DNA from: an uncultured Pelagibacteraceae bacterium
GTDB taxonomy: Bacteria; Pseudomonadota; Alphaproteobacteria; Pelagibacterales; Pelagibacteraceae
Direction: 5' to 3'
Length of the DNA: 60,622 bases
NCBI GenBank assembly: GCA_902595105.1
Contig: CACJPA010000004.1
Span: 1-60,622, forward strand
Below are positions 16,295 through 26,300 of this stretch, piece after piece; position 1 is the first letter of the stretch; each line of letters begins with the position of its first letter. The notes under the pieces are model-generated. The model was not told the DNA's origin. It saw nothing but the letters and a program-made list of their open reading frames with translations, and did no database searches. The position numbers and the translations under genes were made by a program.

Positions 16295-17008
16295 TCAACG
16301 TTTTTTACCTAAACTTGCAAATACACCTGATAAAATACGTGTTTCTTTGGTTGATAATTCCATTCTGTAAAAGATATTTCTCAGGTTTTCGAGCATTATT
16401 GGCTTCTTCTCTTTTGATTTAAAGAAATTAATTTCATCCAAATTTTGGATGCATAAGTTTGCCATGGCAACTATCTCTTTTTTAGATGCTGATCTAACTT
16501 TATTTGATTTATTAAAGGAAGATACCTTTGAATTAATGATACTTGATACATATTGAGCAATTATTATCAAGCTATGAGATAGATTTAGCGACTTGAAATC
16601 AGGATTTGTTGGAATTTGAAGGGTATAATTGGCGTAACTAATTTCATTATTAGATAAACCAGATGCCTCGGATCCAAACAAGAAAGCTACTTTTTTTTTA
16701 TAATTAATTTTTTTTAAATCTTCTAATTGAATATGTTTAATATTTTTATTTCTAAATCTTGCAGATGTCGCAATGACAGTATCAATATTTTTTAAAGAAT
16801 TTTCTAAACTTTCATAATTTTTAGCATTGTTAATAATATTTTTAGCACCAACAGAAGTTGCTAAAATTTTATCATTTGGAAATATTGGTTTAGGATCAAC
16901 AACAATTAATTTTTGGAAATTAAAGTTTTTCATTCCTCTTGCACATGCTCCAATATTTTCTGAAAGCTGAGGTTTATGTAAGATGAAATAAATATTTCTA
17001 ACAGACAT
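16295..17008 (-). CDS. SPOUT RNA 2'-O-methyltransferase, TrmJ-like
   Basis: The 237-residue protein starts YFILHKPQLSENIGACARGM, the N-terminal signature of TrmJ/LasT-type SpoU methyltransferases. It has the FLFGSEASGLSN motif and the IPTNPDFKSLNLSHS knot motif that bind S-adenosylmethionine. TrmJ methylates the ribose at position 32 of tRNAs. The length is normal. It overlaps the DUF1989 gene by one base, so it belongs to the cysS-cimA-DUF1989 run. Family is sure; the exact tRNA target is inferred. Confidence 0.88.
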   Translation of the reverse strand: MSVRNIYFILHKPQLSENIGACARGMKNFNFQKLIVVDPKPIFPNDKILATSVGAKNIINNAKNYESLENSLKNIDTVIATSARFRNKNIKHIQLEDLKKINYKKKVAFLFGSEASGLSNNEISYANYTLQIPTNPDFKSLNLSHSLIIIAQYVSSIINSKVSSFNKSNKVRSASKKEIVAMANLCIQNLDEINFFKSKEKKPIMLENLRNIFYRMELSTKETRILSGVFASLGKKR

Positions 17009-17871
17009 TAATCAATACCATGATTTCTGTCATAGTTAGAAATAAGAGATGGTTTGATATCATTTAAATACTTAGGATCTACAGACCAAATAGAAACTTT
17101 TAAAGGATAACATTTTGCAACATCAGAGGAATGTTCAGATCCACAATCTCCTCCTGGACAAGCAGAAAGAGCACCTAACAAATCTGTTTCAGCAAAAAAT
17201 TCAAGATAATCACCTGGTCTAACAGGACTAGCTTTCATGAAGTATTGTTTGGTATCATTAGTAAAACCGGTAAGCATAAATACATTCAAAACGTCATGAA
17301 CTATTTTTTCAGCATGATCTAATTGAACATTTTTTTCTTTGACTAATGCTCTTGTTAAATTTGAATGGCAACAATAATGGTAATCATTATCACTTAAAAG
17401 TTTTGAAGTATAAGGATCACATCTTGTGCCAATTACATCATGAACAGAGCCACCGTCTTTATCATAATCATACCAATCCAAAGTATCCCAAGTTATTGTT
17501 GCTAAAGATCTTAGATATGGAAAACTACTAAACATTTTATCTCCAACTGAAAGATGAGTTCCGTATAAAGCCCTTGTTTTTCCTGAATAAAATTTTTCCT
17601 CTAAATTATTTAAATTAAATAAATTTAAATCACCTACTTGTGGACCATCTACACTTTCAATTCTAAAAAACTCACCAAATTTTACCTCAAACGTTTTTGC
17701 ATCCCTTGGAGGAATAATTACTTCATCTTTTTTAACCAAATGCTCTCTTGCAGAGTGTAAAACACTCAAATTTTTATCTTCAATACTAGTATTTGGATAA
17801 CAAACGATAGGTTTAGCCCCTATTCTTCTAGCAATATCTGATGGTTTTTCTGAAAATTTTTTAATTTTCAT
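17008..17871 (-). CDS. DUF1989 (urea carboxylase-associated) family protein
   Basis: The 287-residue protein has the DUF1989 core: VDGPQVGDLNLFN, then RALYGTHLSVGDKMFS, HDVIGTRCDPYT and the CxGGDCG-type cluster near residues 238-243. Relatives sit beside urea carboxylase genes or act in amino-acid and aminomethyl degradation. Here no urea genes are nearby, and it lies between cimA and trmJ with 2- and 1-base junctions. A conserved Cys pair with Asp could bind metal. Its reaction in this setting is unknown. Confidence 0.8.
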   Translation of the reverse strand: MKIKKFSEKPSDIARRIGAKPIVCYPNTSIEDKNLSVLHSAREHLVKKDEVIIPPRDAKTFEVKFGEFFRIESVDGPQVGDLNLFNLNNLEEKFYSGKTRALYGTHLSVGDKMFSSFPYLRSLATITWDTLDWYDYDKDGGSVHDVIGTRCDPYTSKLLSDNDYHYCCHSNLTRALVKEKNVQLDHAEKIVHDVLNVFMLTGFTNDTKQYFMKASPVRPGDYLEFFAETDLLGALSACPGGDCGSEHSSDVAKCYPLKVSIWSVDPKYLNDIKPSLISNYDRNHGID

Positions 17872-17873
17872 TT

Positions 17874-19475
17874 TTATAAACTTCCAGGCGCCTTGTCCTT
17901 AAATAGCTTATAATCTAAACTATCTACTAAAGCTTTGAATGAAGCATCAATTATATTAGGTGATACTCCGATTGTGAACCAGTTTACTCCTTTAGAGTCT
18001 GTACTTTCAATACTAACCCTGGTAACTGCTTCAGTACCTGTGTTTAAAATTCTAACTTTATAGTCAACAAGTCTTAAATCTTTCAAATACTCAGAATATT
18101 TAGCAAGTTTATTTACATTCTTTCTAATTGCATTATCTAAAGCATTAACAGGTCCATTTCCTTGTCCCTCACATAAAATTTTGTCTCCATCTACTTCCAA
18201 TTGAGCTTTAGCGTAAGATATAATCTCTCCTGTTTTATCTTTCTTCACGGAAACATCGTATTCATTAATTGAAATATATCTTGGTATCTCTCCCATTAAT
18301 CTTCTTGCAAGTAATTCGAAAGATGCATCGGCACCATCATAACTATAACCGATGAACTCTCTATCTTTTACTTCGTCTAAAAGTTTTTTAATCTTCGGAT
18401 CACTTTTCTGAACATTAATCCCAATTGAATTTAATCTAGACATTATATTTGATTGTCCAGATTGATCTGAAACTACAATATTTCTAGAATTTCCAACTTC
18501 TTCAGGATTAATGTGCTCGTAAGTTTTAGGATCCTTTTGAACAGCAGATACATGCATACCACCTTTGTGTGAGAAAGCTGAGGCACCAACATAAGGCAAA
18601 TGTTTATTTGGTTTTCTATTTAATATTTCATCTAACAATCTTGAACATTGAGTTAGATTTTTTAAATTTTCTCTCTTTATACTTAGTTTAAATTTATCAG
18701 AAAAATCTTTCTTTAAGAAAAATGATGGTATTAAAGACATCAAATTGGCATTACCACATCTTTCTCCTAATCCATTTATAGTTCCTTGAACTTGTCTTAC
18801 TCCTGCTTGAACTGCAGCTAGACTATTGGCTACTGCATTTTCAGTATCATTATGAGCGTGTATACCTAAATTTTCACCTGGAATATGTTTACTTACTTCA
18901 TTTACAATTTTAGAAATTTCATGTGGAAGTGTTCCACCATTAGTATCACATAAAACAATCCATCTTGCCCCATTATCATATGAAGCTTTCAAACAAGACA
19001 ATGCGTATTCTGGATTAGATTTATATCCATCAAAGAAATGCTCAGCATCAAACATGAATTCTTTACCTGATTTAACTATATGTTTGGTACTTTCGCTTAT
19101 GTTTGTTAAATTTTCATCGTTATTAATTCCTAAGGCAACTTTCACTTGGAAATCCCATGATTTACCAAATAAGCAAACAGATGAGCTTTTTGAATTAATT
19201 AATGATGATAACATTGGATCATTTTCAGCACTATGTTCTGATTTTTTTGTCATCCCAAATGCTGTTAATTTTGTTGATTTAAAATTGTGATCTTTATTAA
19301 AAAATTCTGTATCTGTTGGATTGGCACCTGGCCAACCACCCTCTACATAATCAACACCTAACAAGTCTAATGCAGATGAAATTTTCTCTTTATCATCAAT
19401 AGAAAAATCTACACCTTGCGTTTGTGCTCCATCACGTAGTGTTGTGTCAAAAATATAAAGTTGTTCTTTACTCAT
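17874..19475 (-). CDS. cimA: (R)-citramalate synthase
   Basis: The enzyme condenses pyruvate with acetyl-CoA to citramalate, giving a threonine-independent route to 2-oxobutyrate for isoleucine. The 533-residue protein has the HMGL-like TIM barrel (DTTLRDGAQTQGVDFS at about 10-25, GIHAHNDTENAVANS metal site). A C-terminal LeuA dimer/allosteric domain follows from about 370. The DGAQ variant of the signature and the length match the long CimA class, not 2-isopropylmalate synthase. It overlaps cysS by four bases. Confidence 0.9.
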   Translation of the reverse strand: MSKEQLYIFDTTLRDGAQTQGVDFSIDDKEKISSALDLLGVDYVEGGWPGANPTDTEFFNKDHNFKSTKLTAFGMTKKSEHSAENDPMLSSLINSKSSSVCLFGKSWDFQVKVALGINNDENLTNISESTKHIVKSGKEFMFDAEHFFDGYKSNPEYALSCLKASYDNGARWIVLCDTNGGTLPHEISKIVNEVSKHIPGENLGIHAHNDTENAVANSLAAVQAGVRQVQGTINGLGERCGNANLMSLIPSFFLKKDFSDKFKLSIKRENLKNLTQCSRLLDEILNRKPNKHLPYVGASAFSHKGGMHVSAVQKDPKTYEHINPEEVGNSRNIVVSDQSGQSNIMSRLNSIGINVQKSDPKIKKLLDEVKDREFIGYSYDGADASFELLARRLMGEIPRYISINEYDVSVKKDKTGEIISYAKAQLEVDGDKILCEGQGNGPVNALDNAIRKNVNKLAKYSEYLKDLRLVDYKVRILNTGTEAVTRVSIESTDSKGVNWFTIGVSPNIIDASFKALVDSLDYKLFKDKAPGSL

Positions 19476-20827
19476 TTAAATTTCCACGTCGTTTTACCAT
19501 CTTTATCTTCTATTAAAACACCTTTATCTAAAAGCTCATTTCTAATTTTATCAGCTTCTTCGTAATTTTTGTTTTCTCTTGCTTTATTTCTATCATCAAT
19601 TTTCTGTGAGATTTCTATTTCTGAAATAGAGGCTCTGCTTGTTTTGAAGCTTACCCACTCATCTTTATTTTGATTTAACAAACCTACAAACTGACAAGCA
19701 GAAACAAATAAACTTTTATCATTATCATCCCCTTTTTGAGCCTTCTCATATAATTGGTGCAAATTTGCAATGTAACCTGGCGTGTTTAAATCATCATAAA
19801 GTGGTTTGAGAATTTCATTAGAGATATCTTTATTGTTATTGCCTTCTACATAAACATTGTACCATTTGTTTATTGTATTTTCACAATCTTCTAAAAGTTT
19901 ATCATTCCAATCTAATGGCTGTTTATAATGTGCACTCATTAAAGCTAGTCTTAAAACTTGACCACTGATCTTGTTTCTAAAATCTTTGATTTTTAAGATA
20001 TTACCTTGAGATTTTGCCATCTTTTCATTGGACATAGTAATAAATGCGTTATGCAACCAAAAATTAGCAAACACCTTTGTGCCATTAGCACATCTTGATT
20101 GTGCTATTTCATTTTCATGATGTGGAAATATTAAATCAATACCACCTCCATGAACATCAAACTCATCTCCTAAAAATTTTTTTGACATTGCTGAACATTC
20201 TAAGTGCCATCCAGGTCTTCCTTTTCCCCATGGAGAATCCCAAGAAGGTTCATCACTTGCTGATGGCTTCCACAAAACAAAATCTTCTGAATTTTTTTTA
20301 TTTACACTTACTTCAATTCTTGATCCTGCAATTAAGTCTTCTAATTTTTTATTTGATAGCTGACCATACTCTTTAAACTTTTTAACCTCAAAATAAACAT
20401 GGTTATTATTCTCATAAGCAAAACCTTTTTTGATTAATTCTGAAATCATTTCAATCATCAAATCAATATTTTCAGTTGCTTTAGGTTGGTGATTTGGAGT
20501 TTCACAATTTAAAAAATTACAATCTTCACCAAAACTTTTAGTTACCTTGTTAGTTAATTCTGAAATTGAAATATTATTTTCTCTTGAAGATTTAATAATT
20601 TTGTCATCTACATCAGTAATATTTCTAACATAAGTAACTTTAGAATAATTTTTTTTAAAAATTTTATACAGAATATCAAATACAACTATTGGTCTTGCAT
20701 TTCCAATATGGGGATCGTCATAAACTGTTGGTCCACAAACATACATCCTTACATTTTGCTCATCTATTGGAACAAATTTTTCTTTTTTGTTTGTAAGATT
20801 GTTTGTTAAAAAAATATCATTATTCAT
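19472..20827 (-). CDS. cysS: Cysteinyl-tRNA synthetase
   Basis: This class I synthetase charges tRNA-Cys. The 451-residue protein has the zinc Cys in YVCGPTVYD (Cys31), the HIGN motif at 40-43, the GWHLECSAM and HHENEIAQ zinc ligands, and KMAKS at about 268-272. The C-terminal DALR and anticodon domains are complete. It heads the cysS-cimA-DUF1989-trmJ run, which is joined by short overlaps. Confidence 0.96.
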   Translation of the reverse strand: MNNDIFLTNNLTNKKEKFVPIDEQNVRMYVCGPTVYDDPHIGNARPIVVFDILYKIFKKNYSKVTYVRNITDVDDKIIKSSRENNISISELTNKVTKSFGEDCNFLNCETPNHQPKATENIDLMIEMISELIKKGFAYENNNHVYFEVKKFKEYGQLSNKKLEDLIAGSRIEVSVNKKNSEDFVLWKPSASDEPSWDSPWGKGRPGWHLECSAMSKKFLGDEFDVHGGGIDLIFPHHENEIAQSRCANGTKVFANFWLHNAFITMSNEKMAKSQGNILKIKDFRNKISGQVLRLALMSAHYKQPLDWNDKLLEDCENTINKWYNVYVEGNNNKDISNEILKPLYDDLNTPGYIANLHQLYEKAQKGDDNDKSLFVSACQFVGLLNQNKDEWVSFKTSRASISEIEISQKIDDRNKARENKNYEEADKIRNELLDKGVLIEDKDGKTTWKFK

Positions 20828-20872
20828 AATTTTAGAAATATACTTAAAATATAGATTTGTGAATCTATTTGA

Positions 20873-21610
20873 TTAATTTGGAATTTTGCATACAGGAATG
20901 GGCTCCATTTTATGCAAATTTTGTTTTCTAATGCTTTCGTATTTTGCTCTATTTGAGGATTTAGGATTATCCATAGCTTCTTCGAGTTCTTCATATTTTA
21001 ATCCAAGCTGACCTTCGTCAGTTCTACCATCGTCCCACAATCCATCGGTAGGTGCTGCTTCGATAATTTCGTTTAAGATACCAAGCTCTTTGCCAAGTTC
21101 CCAAACTTGAGTTTTATTGCAATCCGCTATAGGAGAAATATCAACTCCTCCATCACCATATTTTGTGTAAAATCCAACTCCAAAATCCTCTACCCTGTTT
21201 CCAGTTCCAACCACTATTCCTTTGTTAGCTGCAGCGACTTGGTAAAGTGTTGTCATTCTTAATCTTGCTCTAGAATTTGCCATTCCATGCTCGTTATCAA
21301 ATTTAGATAAGCTTGAACTAAATGCCAAAAACAACTCATCTAGATTAATTGTATGTGCTTCGACATTTTTAAAATTTTTTACTAACCATTCTTGATGTTT
21401 TAAACTTAGATCATGTTGATGTGATTTTTGCTTAATTGGCATAGACAAAACTATTGTTTTTAAACCCGTCATGGCGCTTAAAGTACTAGAAACAGATGAA
21501 TCAATACCTCCAGATATTCCTATAACAAGAGACTGGGCCTTTGATGGCATATTGTCCACATAGTTTTTAATCCAATCAGATATAAACTTTGCTTTTTCTG
21601 AGACGTTCAT
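20873..21610 (-). CDS. nadE: NH3-dependent NAD synthetase
   Basis: The enzyme amidates deamido-NAD using ATP and ammonia. The 245-residue protein has the PP-loop SGGIDSS at residues 33-39, the ARLRMTTLYQ region and KYGDGGVDISPIADCNKTQV. No glutaminase domain is fused, so it depends on free ammonia. With nadK at the left, the window holds two enzymes of NAD(P) synthesis, though they are not linked. Confidence 0.94.
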   Translation of the reverse strand: MNVSEKAKFISDWIKNYVDNMPSKAQSLVIGISGGIDSSVSSTLSAMTGLKTIVLSMPIKQKSHQHDLSLKHQEWLVKNFKNVEAHTINLDELFLAFSSSLSKFDNEHGMANSRARLRMTTLYQVAAANKGIVVGTGNRVEDFGVGFYTKYGDGGVDISPIADCNKTQVWELGKELGILNEIIEAAPTDGLWDDGRTDEGQLGLKYEELEEAMDNPKSSNRAKYESIRKQNLHKMEPIPVCKIPN

Positions 21611-21649
21611 AGTTTACAAAATATTTTATTTTTTAGATTTTACAATGTC

Positions 21650-23035
21650 TTAAGATGCCGCTCTATCTGCATTTTTAGAATACGAGCTATTCTTTTTAAT
21701 CTCATCAGATATCATAAAGGCTAGTTCTAAAGCTTGATTAGCATTCAATCTTGGATCACAATGAGTATGGTACCTTGAAGAAAGATCTTTCTCAGAAATT
21801 TTTTGTGCTCCACCAATGCATTCAGTTACATCTTGACCAGTTAACTCAATATGAAGACCTCCAGCATAACTACCTTCACTTTGGTGACATGCAAAAACGT
21901 TTTTTACTTCACTTAATACACTATTGAATGGTCTTGTTTTAAAACCTGTTGCAGCTTTAATTGTATTTCCATGGCATGGGTCACAAGACCAAATTACATT
22001 CAAACCTTCTTTTTTGATTGCTCTAATTAATTTTGGTAAAAATTTTGAAACATTGTCTGCTCCAAATCTTGAAATTAAAGTAATTTTACCTTTTTCATTT
22101 TTTGGATTTATTCGATTACAAAGATTAATTAAATCATCTGGTTTTAAAGTTGGTCCACATTTTATACCTATAGGATTTTCAATTCCTCTGCAAAACTCTA
22201 CATGTCCTCCATCAAGCTGTCTAGTTCTATCACCTATCCAAACAAAATGAGCTGAGGTATCATGGTTCTCGCCTGTGGTAGAGTCTGTTCTGGTCATTGC
22301 TTCCTCGAAAGGTAACAGTAACGCTTCGTGTGATGTCCAAAAATTCACAGTATACAATCTATTGTTAAAATCTGATGTAATTCCACACGCTCTCATAAAT
22401 GCTATAGCATCAGCAATTTTATCCTCTAGATCTTTAAATTTTTTGGCCTCTGGGCTTTTTTTAATATAGCCTAAATTCCATAAATGAACTTTATTTAAAT
22501 CTGCGAAACCTCCTTTTGAAAACGCTCTTATAAGGTTTAGAGTTGCTGCTGACTGAGAATAAGCTTTAAATAATCTTTTTGGGTCTGGAATTCTTGCTTT
22601 CTCTGTAAATTCCATTCCATTTATATTGTCACCTAAATAACTTGGAAGCTCCACACCATCTTTGCTTTCAACTGGAGAACTTCTAGGTTTTGAAAATTGA
22701 CCAGCAATTCTCCCAACTTTCACTACTGGCAATGAGGCTGAGTAAGTTAAAACTAAAGACATTTGCAAAATTAATTTGAATGTATCTCTCAAATTGTCAG
22801 GGTTAAATTCAGCAAAACTTTCCGCACAATCTCCACCTTGAAGTAAAAATGCTTTTCCATCGACAACATCAGCTAACTGATCTTTTAAATGTCTAGTCTC
22901 TCCAGCAAATACTAAAGGTGGAAAAGTTCCAATTTTATCTAAGACTTTATTTAACTCTTTTTTATCAGGATACTCCGGTATGTGTTTAACCGGATATTTT
23001 CTCCAACTATTTTTTTTCCAATTTTTCATATTCAA
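21650..23035 (-). CDS. 3-deoxy-D-arabino-heptulosonate 7-phosphate synthase, class II
   Basis: This is the first shikimate-pathway step, joining phosphoenolpyruvate and erythrose 4-phosphate. The 461-residue protein is the plant/mycobacterial type: LLQGGDCAESF near residue 83, the GRIAGQFSKPRS motif, the WIGDRTRQLDGGHVEF stretch and WSCDPCHGNT. The upstream W-R-x-x-P-V-K-H-x-P-E-Y-P-D segment also fits class II. It sits between nadE and glmS on the same strand with short gaps. Confidence in the function is high; bacteria use several symbols for this class. Confidence 0.94.
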   Translation of the reverse strand: MNMKNWKKNSWRKYPVKHIPEYPDKKELNKVLDKIGTFPPLVFAGETRHLKDQLADVVDGKAFLLQGGDCAESFAEFNPDNLRDTFKLILQMSLVLTYSASLPVVKVGRIAGQFSKPRSSPVESKDGVELPSYLGDNINGMEFTEKARIPDPKRLFKAYSQSAATLNLIRAFSKGGFADLNKVHLWNLGYIKKSPEAKKFKDLEDKIADAIAFMRACGITSDFNNRLYTVNFWTSHEALLLPFEEAMTRTDSTTGENHDTSAHFVWIGDRTRQLDGGHVEFCRGIENPIGIKCGPTLKPDDLINLCNRINPKNEKGKITLISRFGADNVSKFLPKLIRAIKKEGLNVIWSCDPCHGNTIKAATGFKTRPFNSVLSEVKNVFACHQSEGSYAGGLHIELTGQDVTECIGGAQKISEKDLSSRYHTHCDPRLNANQALELAFMISDEIKKNSSYSKNADRAAS

Positions 23036-23064
23036 CCTAGGGGTGTTTTAGCAGAGTTTAGACT

Positions 23065-24885
23065 TTATTCAACTGTGACTGATTTAGCTAAATTTCTAGG
23101 CTTATCTATATCAAAACCTTTTTTTAATGCAGAATAATAAGCAAGTTTTTGAAGTGGAATAGTTAATAGGAAGGGTAATAAATCATCGTTTGTATTTTCT
23201 ACTTCAATAGTTTCCCATATATTCTCTGAAAAAATCTCATCCTTACTTTTATTGGTAATTAAAAGAACTTTAGCACCTCTTGCTATAACTTCCTGCATAT
23301 TTGAAATGGTTTTTTTATAGTAACTGTCTCTTGGTGCTAGAACTACAACTGGCATCCCTTCTTCTATTAATGCAAGTGGCCCATGTTTCATTTCACCTGC
23401 CGGATAACCTTCTGCATGAACGTAAGATAATTCTTTTAATTTCAGTGCTCCTTCTAAGGCTATTGGGAAAGAGAAACCTCTTCCAAGAAACATAGATCCT
23501 TTAGCTTCATTGAATGTTGAGGAAATTGCTTGAATATCATTATCTACTAATAAAGTTTTTTCTATCAAGCTTGGTAAGTTTTTAAGATCTTTAATTTTTT
23601 CTTGATAATTTTTTTTATCAATTTGACTAGATAAAGATCCAATTTTTAAAGCTAAAATATATAAAACAAGTATTTGTCCTAAGAATGCTTTTGTAGATGC
23701 AACCCCAATTTCTGGTCCACAATGAATTGGTAATACAAAATTCGAATCTCTTGCTATAGAGCTTTCAATCACATTAACTACAGCACATGTTTTCATATTA
23801 TTTTTATTACAAAGATCCAAAGCTGCATAAGTATCTGCAGTCTCACCAGACTGAGAAACAAAAATATATAAACTATCTTTTTTAAATCTATTTTTTCTAT
23901 ATCTAAACTCTGAAGCTATATCGATATTAACATCTAAAGTAGTTAATTCTTCAAACCAATATTTAGCCATTAAACAAGAATGGTAAGCAGTACCACAGCC
24001 AATTAATGTAATTGATTTAATTTCGTTGATTTTCCAAGGAAAATTAAAAATATTTATCTCATTATTCACACTATCTAAATATTCTTTAATTCCAGTTTTT
24101 ATTGTTGCAGGCTGCTCTTCTATTTCTTTAGCCATAAAGTGTTTGAAGTCACCTTTGTCATAGTTTGACTCATTTGATGATAATTCTAAAATCTTTTTGT
24201 TAATTTTCTTACCCTCTTCATTATAAAAATTAACTTGATCTTTTTTAACTAAACAAAATTCTCCATCATCAAGATAAGTAATTTTATTTGTCATAGATTT
24301 TAAAGCATAAGAGTCTGATCCTAAATAATTTTCATTAGGACCATAACCAACTGCTAATGGTGAACCTCTTCTTGCTCCTACAATTAAATCAGGAATATCT
24401 TTAAAAATTATACCTAATGCAAAACTTCCGTGTAATTGTTTTAAAGTTTTAGTAATTGCTTCCTCAAGTTCCATAATTTTTAAATTTTCAGTAATTAAAT
24501 GAACAATAACCTCGGTATCAGTCTGAGATTTGAAAGTATGCCCCTTATTAATTAGATGTTTTTTTAGAATTGTTGAATTCTCTATTATTCCATTATGGAC
24601 AACAGATACATTGTCTGATGAATGAGGGTGAGCATTAATACTATTTGGAACTCCATGAGTAGCCCATCTAACATGACCTATTCCTATATTTCCTTTTAAA
24701 GATTTTAGATCAAAGTTTTGTTCTAAATTATCAACTCTTCCTTCAGATTTTACTTCGTTAATTTCACCATCAAATAAAGTTGCAACCCCAGCAGAGTCAT
24801 AACCTCTATATTCAAGTTTTTTTAAAGAATTTATGATATTTGCAGATACAGATTTGTTACTAGATATACCTATTATTCCACACAT
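23065..24885 (-). CDS. glmS: Glutamine-fructose-6-phosphate aminotransferase (isomerizing)
   Basis: GlmS makes glucosamine 6-phosphate for peptidoglycan and lipopolysaccharide. The 606-residue protein starts MCGIIG, with Cys as the nucleophile once Met is removed. It has the glutaminase motifs HVRWATHG and HNGIIEN, then two SIS domains (FVSQSGETADT, LGRGFSFPIALEGALKLKELSY) and the C-terminal DKPRNLAKSVTVE tail. The start lies 3 bases past the stop of the GlmU-like acetyltransferase gene, so both hexosamine enzymes are co-expressed. Confidence 0.97.
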   Translation of the reverse strand: MCGIIGISSNKSVSANIINSLKKLEYRGYDSAGVATLFDGEINEVKSEGRVDNLEQNFDLKSLKGNIGIGHVRWATHGVPNSINAHPHSSDNVSVVHNGIIENSTILKKHLINKGHTFKSQTDTEVIVHLITENLKIMELEEAITKTLKQLHGSFALGIIFKDIPDLIVGARRGSPLAVGYGPNENYLGSDSYALKSMTNKITYLDDGEFCLVKKDQVNFYNEEGKKINKKILELSSNESNYDKGDFKHFMAKEIEEQPATIKTGIKEYLDSVNNEINIFNFPWKINEIKSITLIGCGTAYHSCLMAKYWFEELTTLDVNIDIASEFRYRKNRFKKDSLYIFVSQSGETADTYAALDLCNKNNMKTCAVVNVIESSIARDSNFVLPIHCGPEIGVASTKAFLGQILVLYILALKIGSLSSQIDKKNYQEKIKDLKNLPSLIEKTLLVDNDIQAISSTFNEAKGSMFLGRGFSFPIALEGALKLKELSYVHAEGYPAGEMKHGPLALIEEGMPVVVLAPRDSYYKKTISNMQEVIARGAKVLLITNKSKDEIFSENIWETIEVENTNDDLLPFLLTIPLQKLAYYSALKKGFDIDKPRNLAKSVTVE

Positions 24886-24888
24886 AAT

Positions 24889-25512
24889 TTATTTTGTCTT
24901 TCTTCTATAATTTTTAATTTCCACTTGTACAGATCTAGTTAGTGCTAAAGATTTTTTTTTAACATTTTTTGTTATTACAGATCCTGCACCAACAATACTT
25001 TCTTTATCAATTTTTACAGGCGCAACTAAAGATGAATTTGATCCTATAAATACTTTATCTTTAATTATTGTTTTACTTTTTTTTACACCATCATAATTAC
25101 AAGTAATTGTTCCGGCACCAATATTTGCCATTTTACCAATATCACTGTCTCCAACATAAGATAAATGATTTATTTTTGATTTGTTTCCAACAGTTGATTT
25201 TTTAATCTCTACAAAATTTCCTACTTTTGAACCTTCTTTAAGAATTGTACCAGGTCTTATTCTTGCATAAGGACCTATCTCAACTTTATTTTCTACCTTG
25301 CATGATTCTAGATGTGAAAAAGATTTAATGACCACATTATTTCCTATTTTAACTTTAGAACCAATTACAACATATGGTTCAATTGTAACTCCTTTTCCAA
25401 TTTTGGTATCATTTGAAAAAAAAATAGTTTCAGAACCTTTCATTTGAACGCCAGCTTTTAAAAACTTATTTCGAAGTTTATTTTGATTATTTTGCTTCTT
25501 TGTATCTTTCAT
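24889..25512 (-). CDS. Glucosamine-1-phosphate N-acetyltransferase (GlmU C-terminal domain only)
   Basis: The 207-residue protein is a left-handed beta-helix of hexapeptide repeats with the GlmU acetyltransferase signature. That includes RIRPGTIL, GNFVEIKKS, the catalytic-His stretch NHLSYVGDSDIG, and NIGAGTITCNYDG. The N-terminal uridylyltransferase domain (GXGTRM loop) that makes up the first half of normal GlmU is absent, and no room for it exists upstream before the divergent gph. UDP-GlcNAc synthesis would need a separate uridylyltransferase elsewhere. It is transcribed just ahead of glmS with a 3-base gap. Confidence 0.88.
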   Translation of the reverse strand: MKDTKKQNNQNKLRNKFLKAGVQMKGSETIFFSNDTKIGKGVTIEPYVVIGSKVKIGNNVVIKSFSHLESCKVENKVEIGPYARIRPGTILKEGSKVGNFVEIKKSTVGNKSKINHLSYVGDSDIGKMANIGAGTITCNYDGVKKSKTIIKDKVFIGSNSSLVAPVKIDKESIVGAGSVITKNVKKKSLALTRSVQVEIKNYRRKTK

Positions 25513-25581
25513 CTAGATTTTCTTTACATTAAGTATATATCTTAATTAATTCACAAATTATTTCTTTAAAATACTTTTGAT

Positions 25582-26247
25582 ATGAAACAAAAATTTACAG
25601 TATTGTTTGATTTAGATGGAACTTTAATAGATACAGCGCCAGATTTAATAACTGCACACAACCATGTAATGAAAAAATTTGGTTATCCAACAAAAACATT
25701 AGGTGAATTAAAAAATGCAGTTGGTAAAGGTGCAAAAGCTATGATGGCAAAAGCTAATGGTCAGTGGAAATGGTTTGATGAAAAAATTCAAAACGAAATG
25801 ACTGATGAATTCTTGTCTTTCTATGGAAAGAATATTTATAATAAAAGCACTTTAATAAATGGAGTAAAAGAGTTTTTAAATTGGTGCAAAGATGAAAAAA
25901 TATCTATGGCTGTTTGCACTAATAAAACAGAACATCTTGCTGTAGATCTTTTAAAGAAAATAGGAATTTACGATTATTTTGAATATGTAGCTGGGTATAA
26001 CACATTTGAATATTGTAAGCCCGATCCTAGACACTTAACGACAGTGATAGAGATATTGGATGGAGACTTAAAAAAATCAATTATGATTGGAGATAGCGAA
26101 ACTGATGCAAACTCAGCGAAAGCAGCCGATATCCCAATGATATTATTAAAGTATGGATATACTGAAAAAAAATCTGATGAAATCTACCATAATCACTTGG
26201 TAAAAGATTTTGTCGGAATTGAAAAAATCATATCCGAATATCTTTAA
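25582..26247 (+). CDS. gph: Phosphoglycolate phosphatase-like HAD hydrolase
   Basis: The 221-residue HAD phosphatase has the nucleophile motif FDLDGTLIDTAPD (Asp10 and Asp12), a cap domain, the motif II Thr in VCTNKT, and the motif III/IV KPDPRHL and MIGDSETDANSA. The sequence follows the Gph pattern, which removes phosphate from 2-phosphoglycolate. SAR11 cells are known to use glycolate, but the substrate cannot be read from sequence. It is transcribed divergently from the GlmU-like gene with 69 bases between. Confidence 0.85.
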   Translation: MKQKFTVLFDLDGTLIDTAPDLITAHNHVMKKFGYPTKTLGELKNAVGKGAKAMMAKANGQWKWFDEKIQNEMTDEFLSFYGKNIYNKSTLINGVKEFLNWCKDEKISMAVCTNKTEHLAVDLLKKIGIYDYFEYVAGYNTFEYCKPDPRHLTTVIEILDGDLKKSIMIGDSETDANSAKAADIPMILLKYGYTEKKSDEIYHNHLVKDFVGIEKIISEYL

Positions 26248-26289
26248 TATTGATTAATTTATTTTAGCTATTAAAACAAAATTACTAAT

Positions 26290-26295
26290 AAGGAG
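26290..26295 (+). promoter_or_regulatory. Shine-Dalgarno site that fixes the prpD TTG start
   Basis: AAGGAG lies five bases before TTG 26301. This supports the TTG as the true start even though the codon is rare. No ATG occurs near the N-terminus in frame. Confidence 0.7.
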
Positions 26296-26300
26296 TTATT

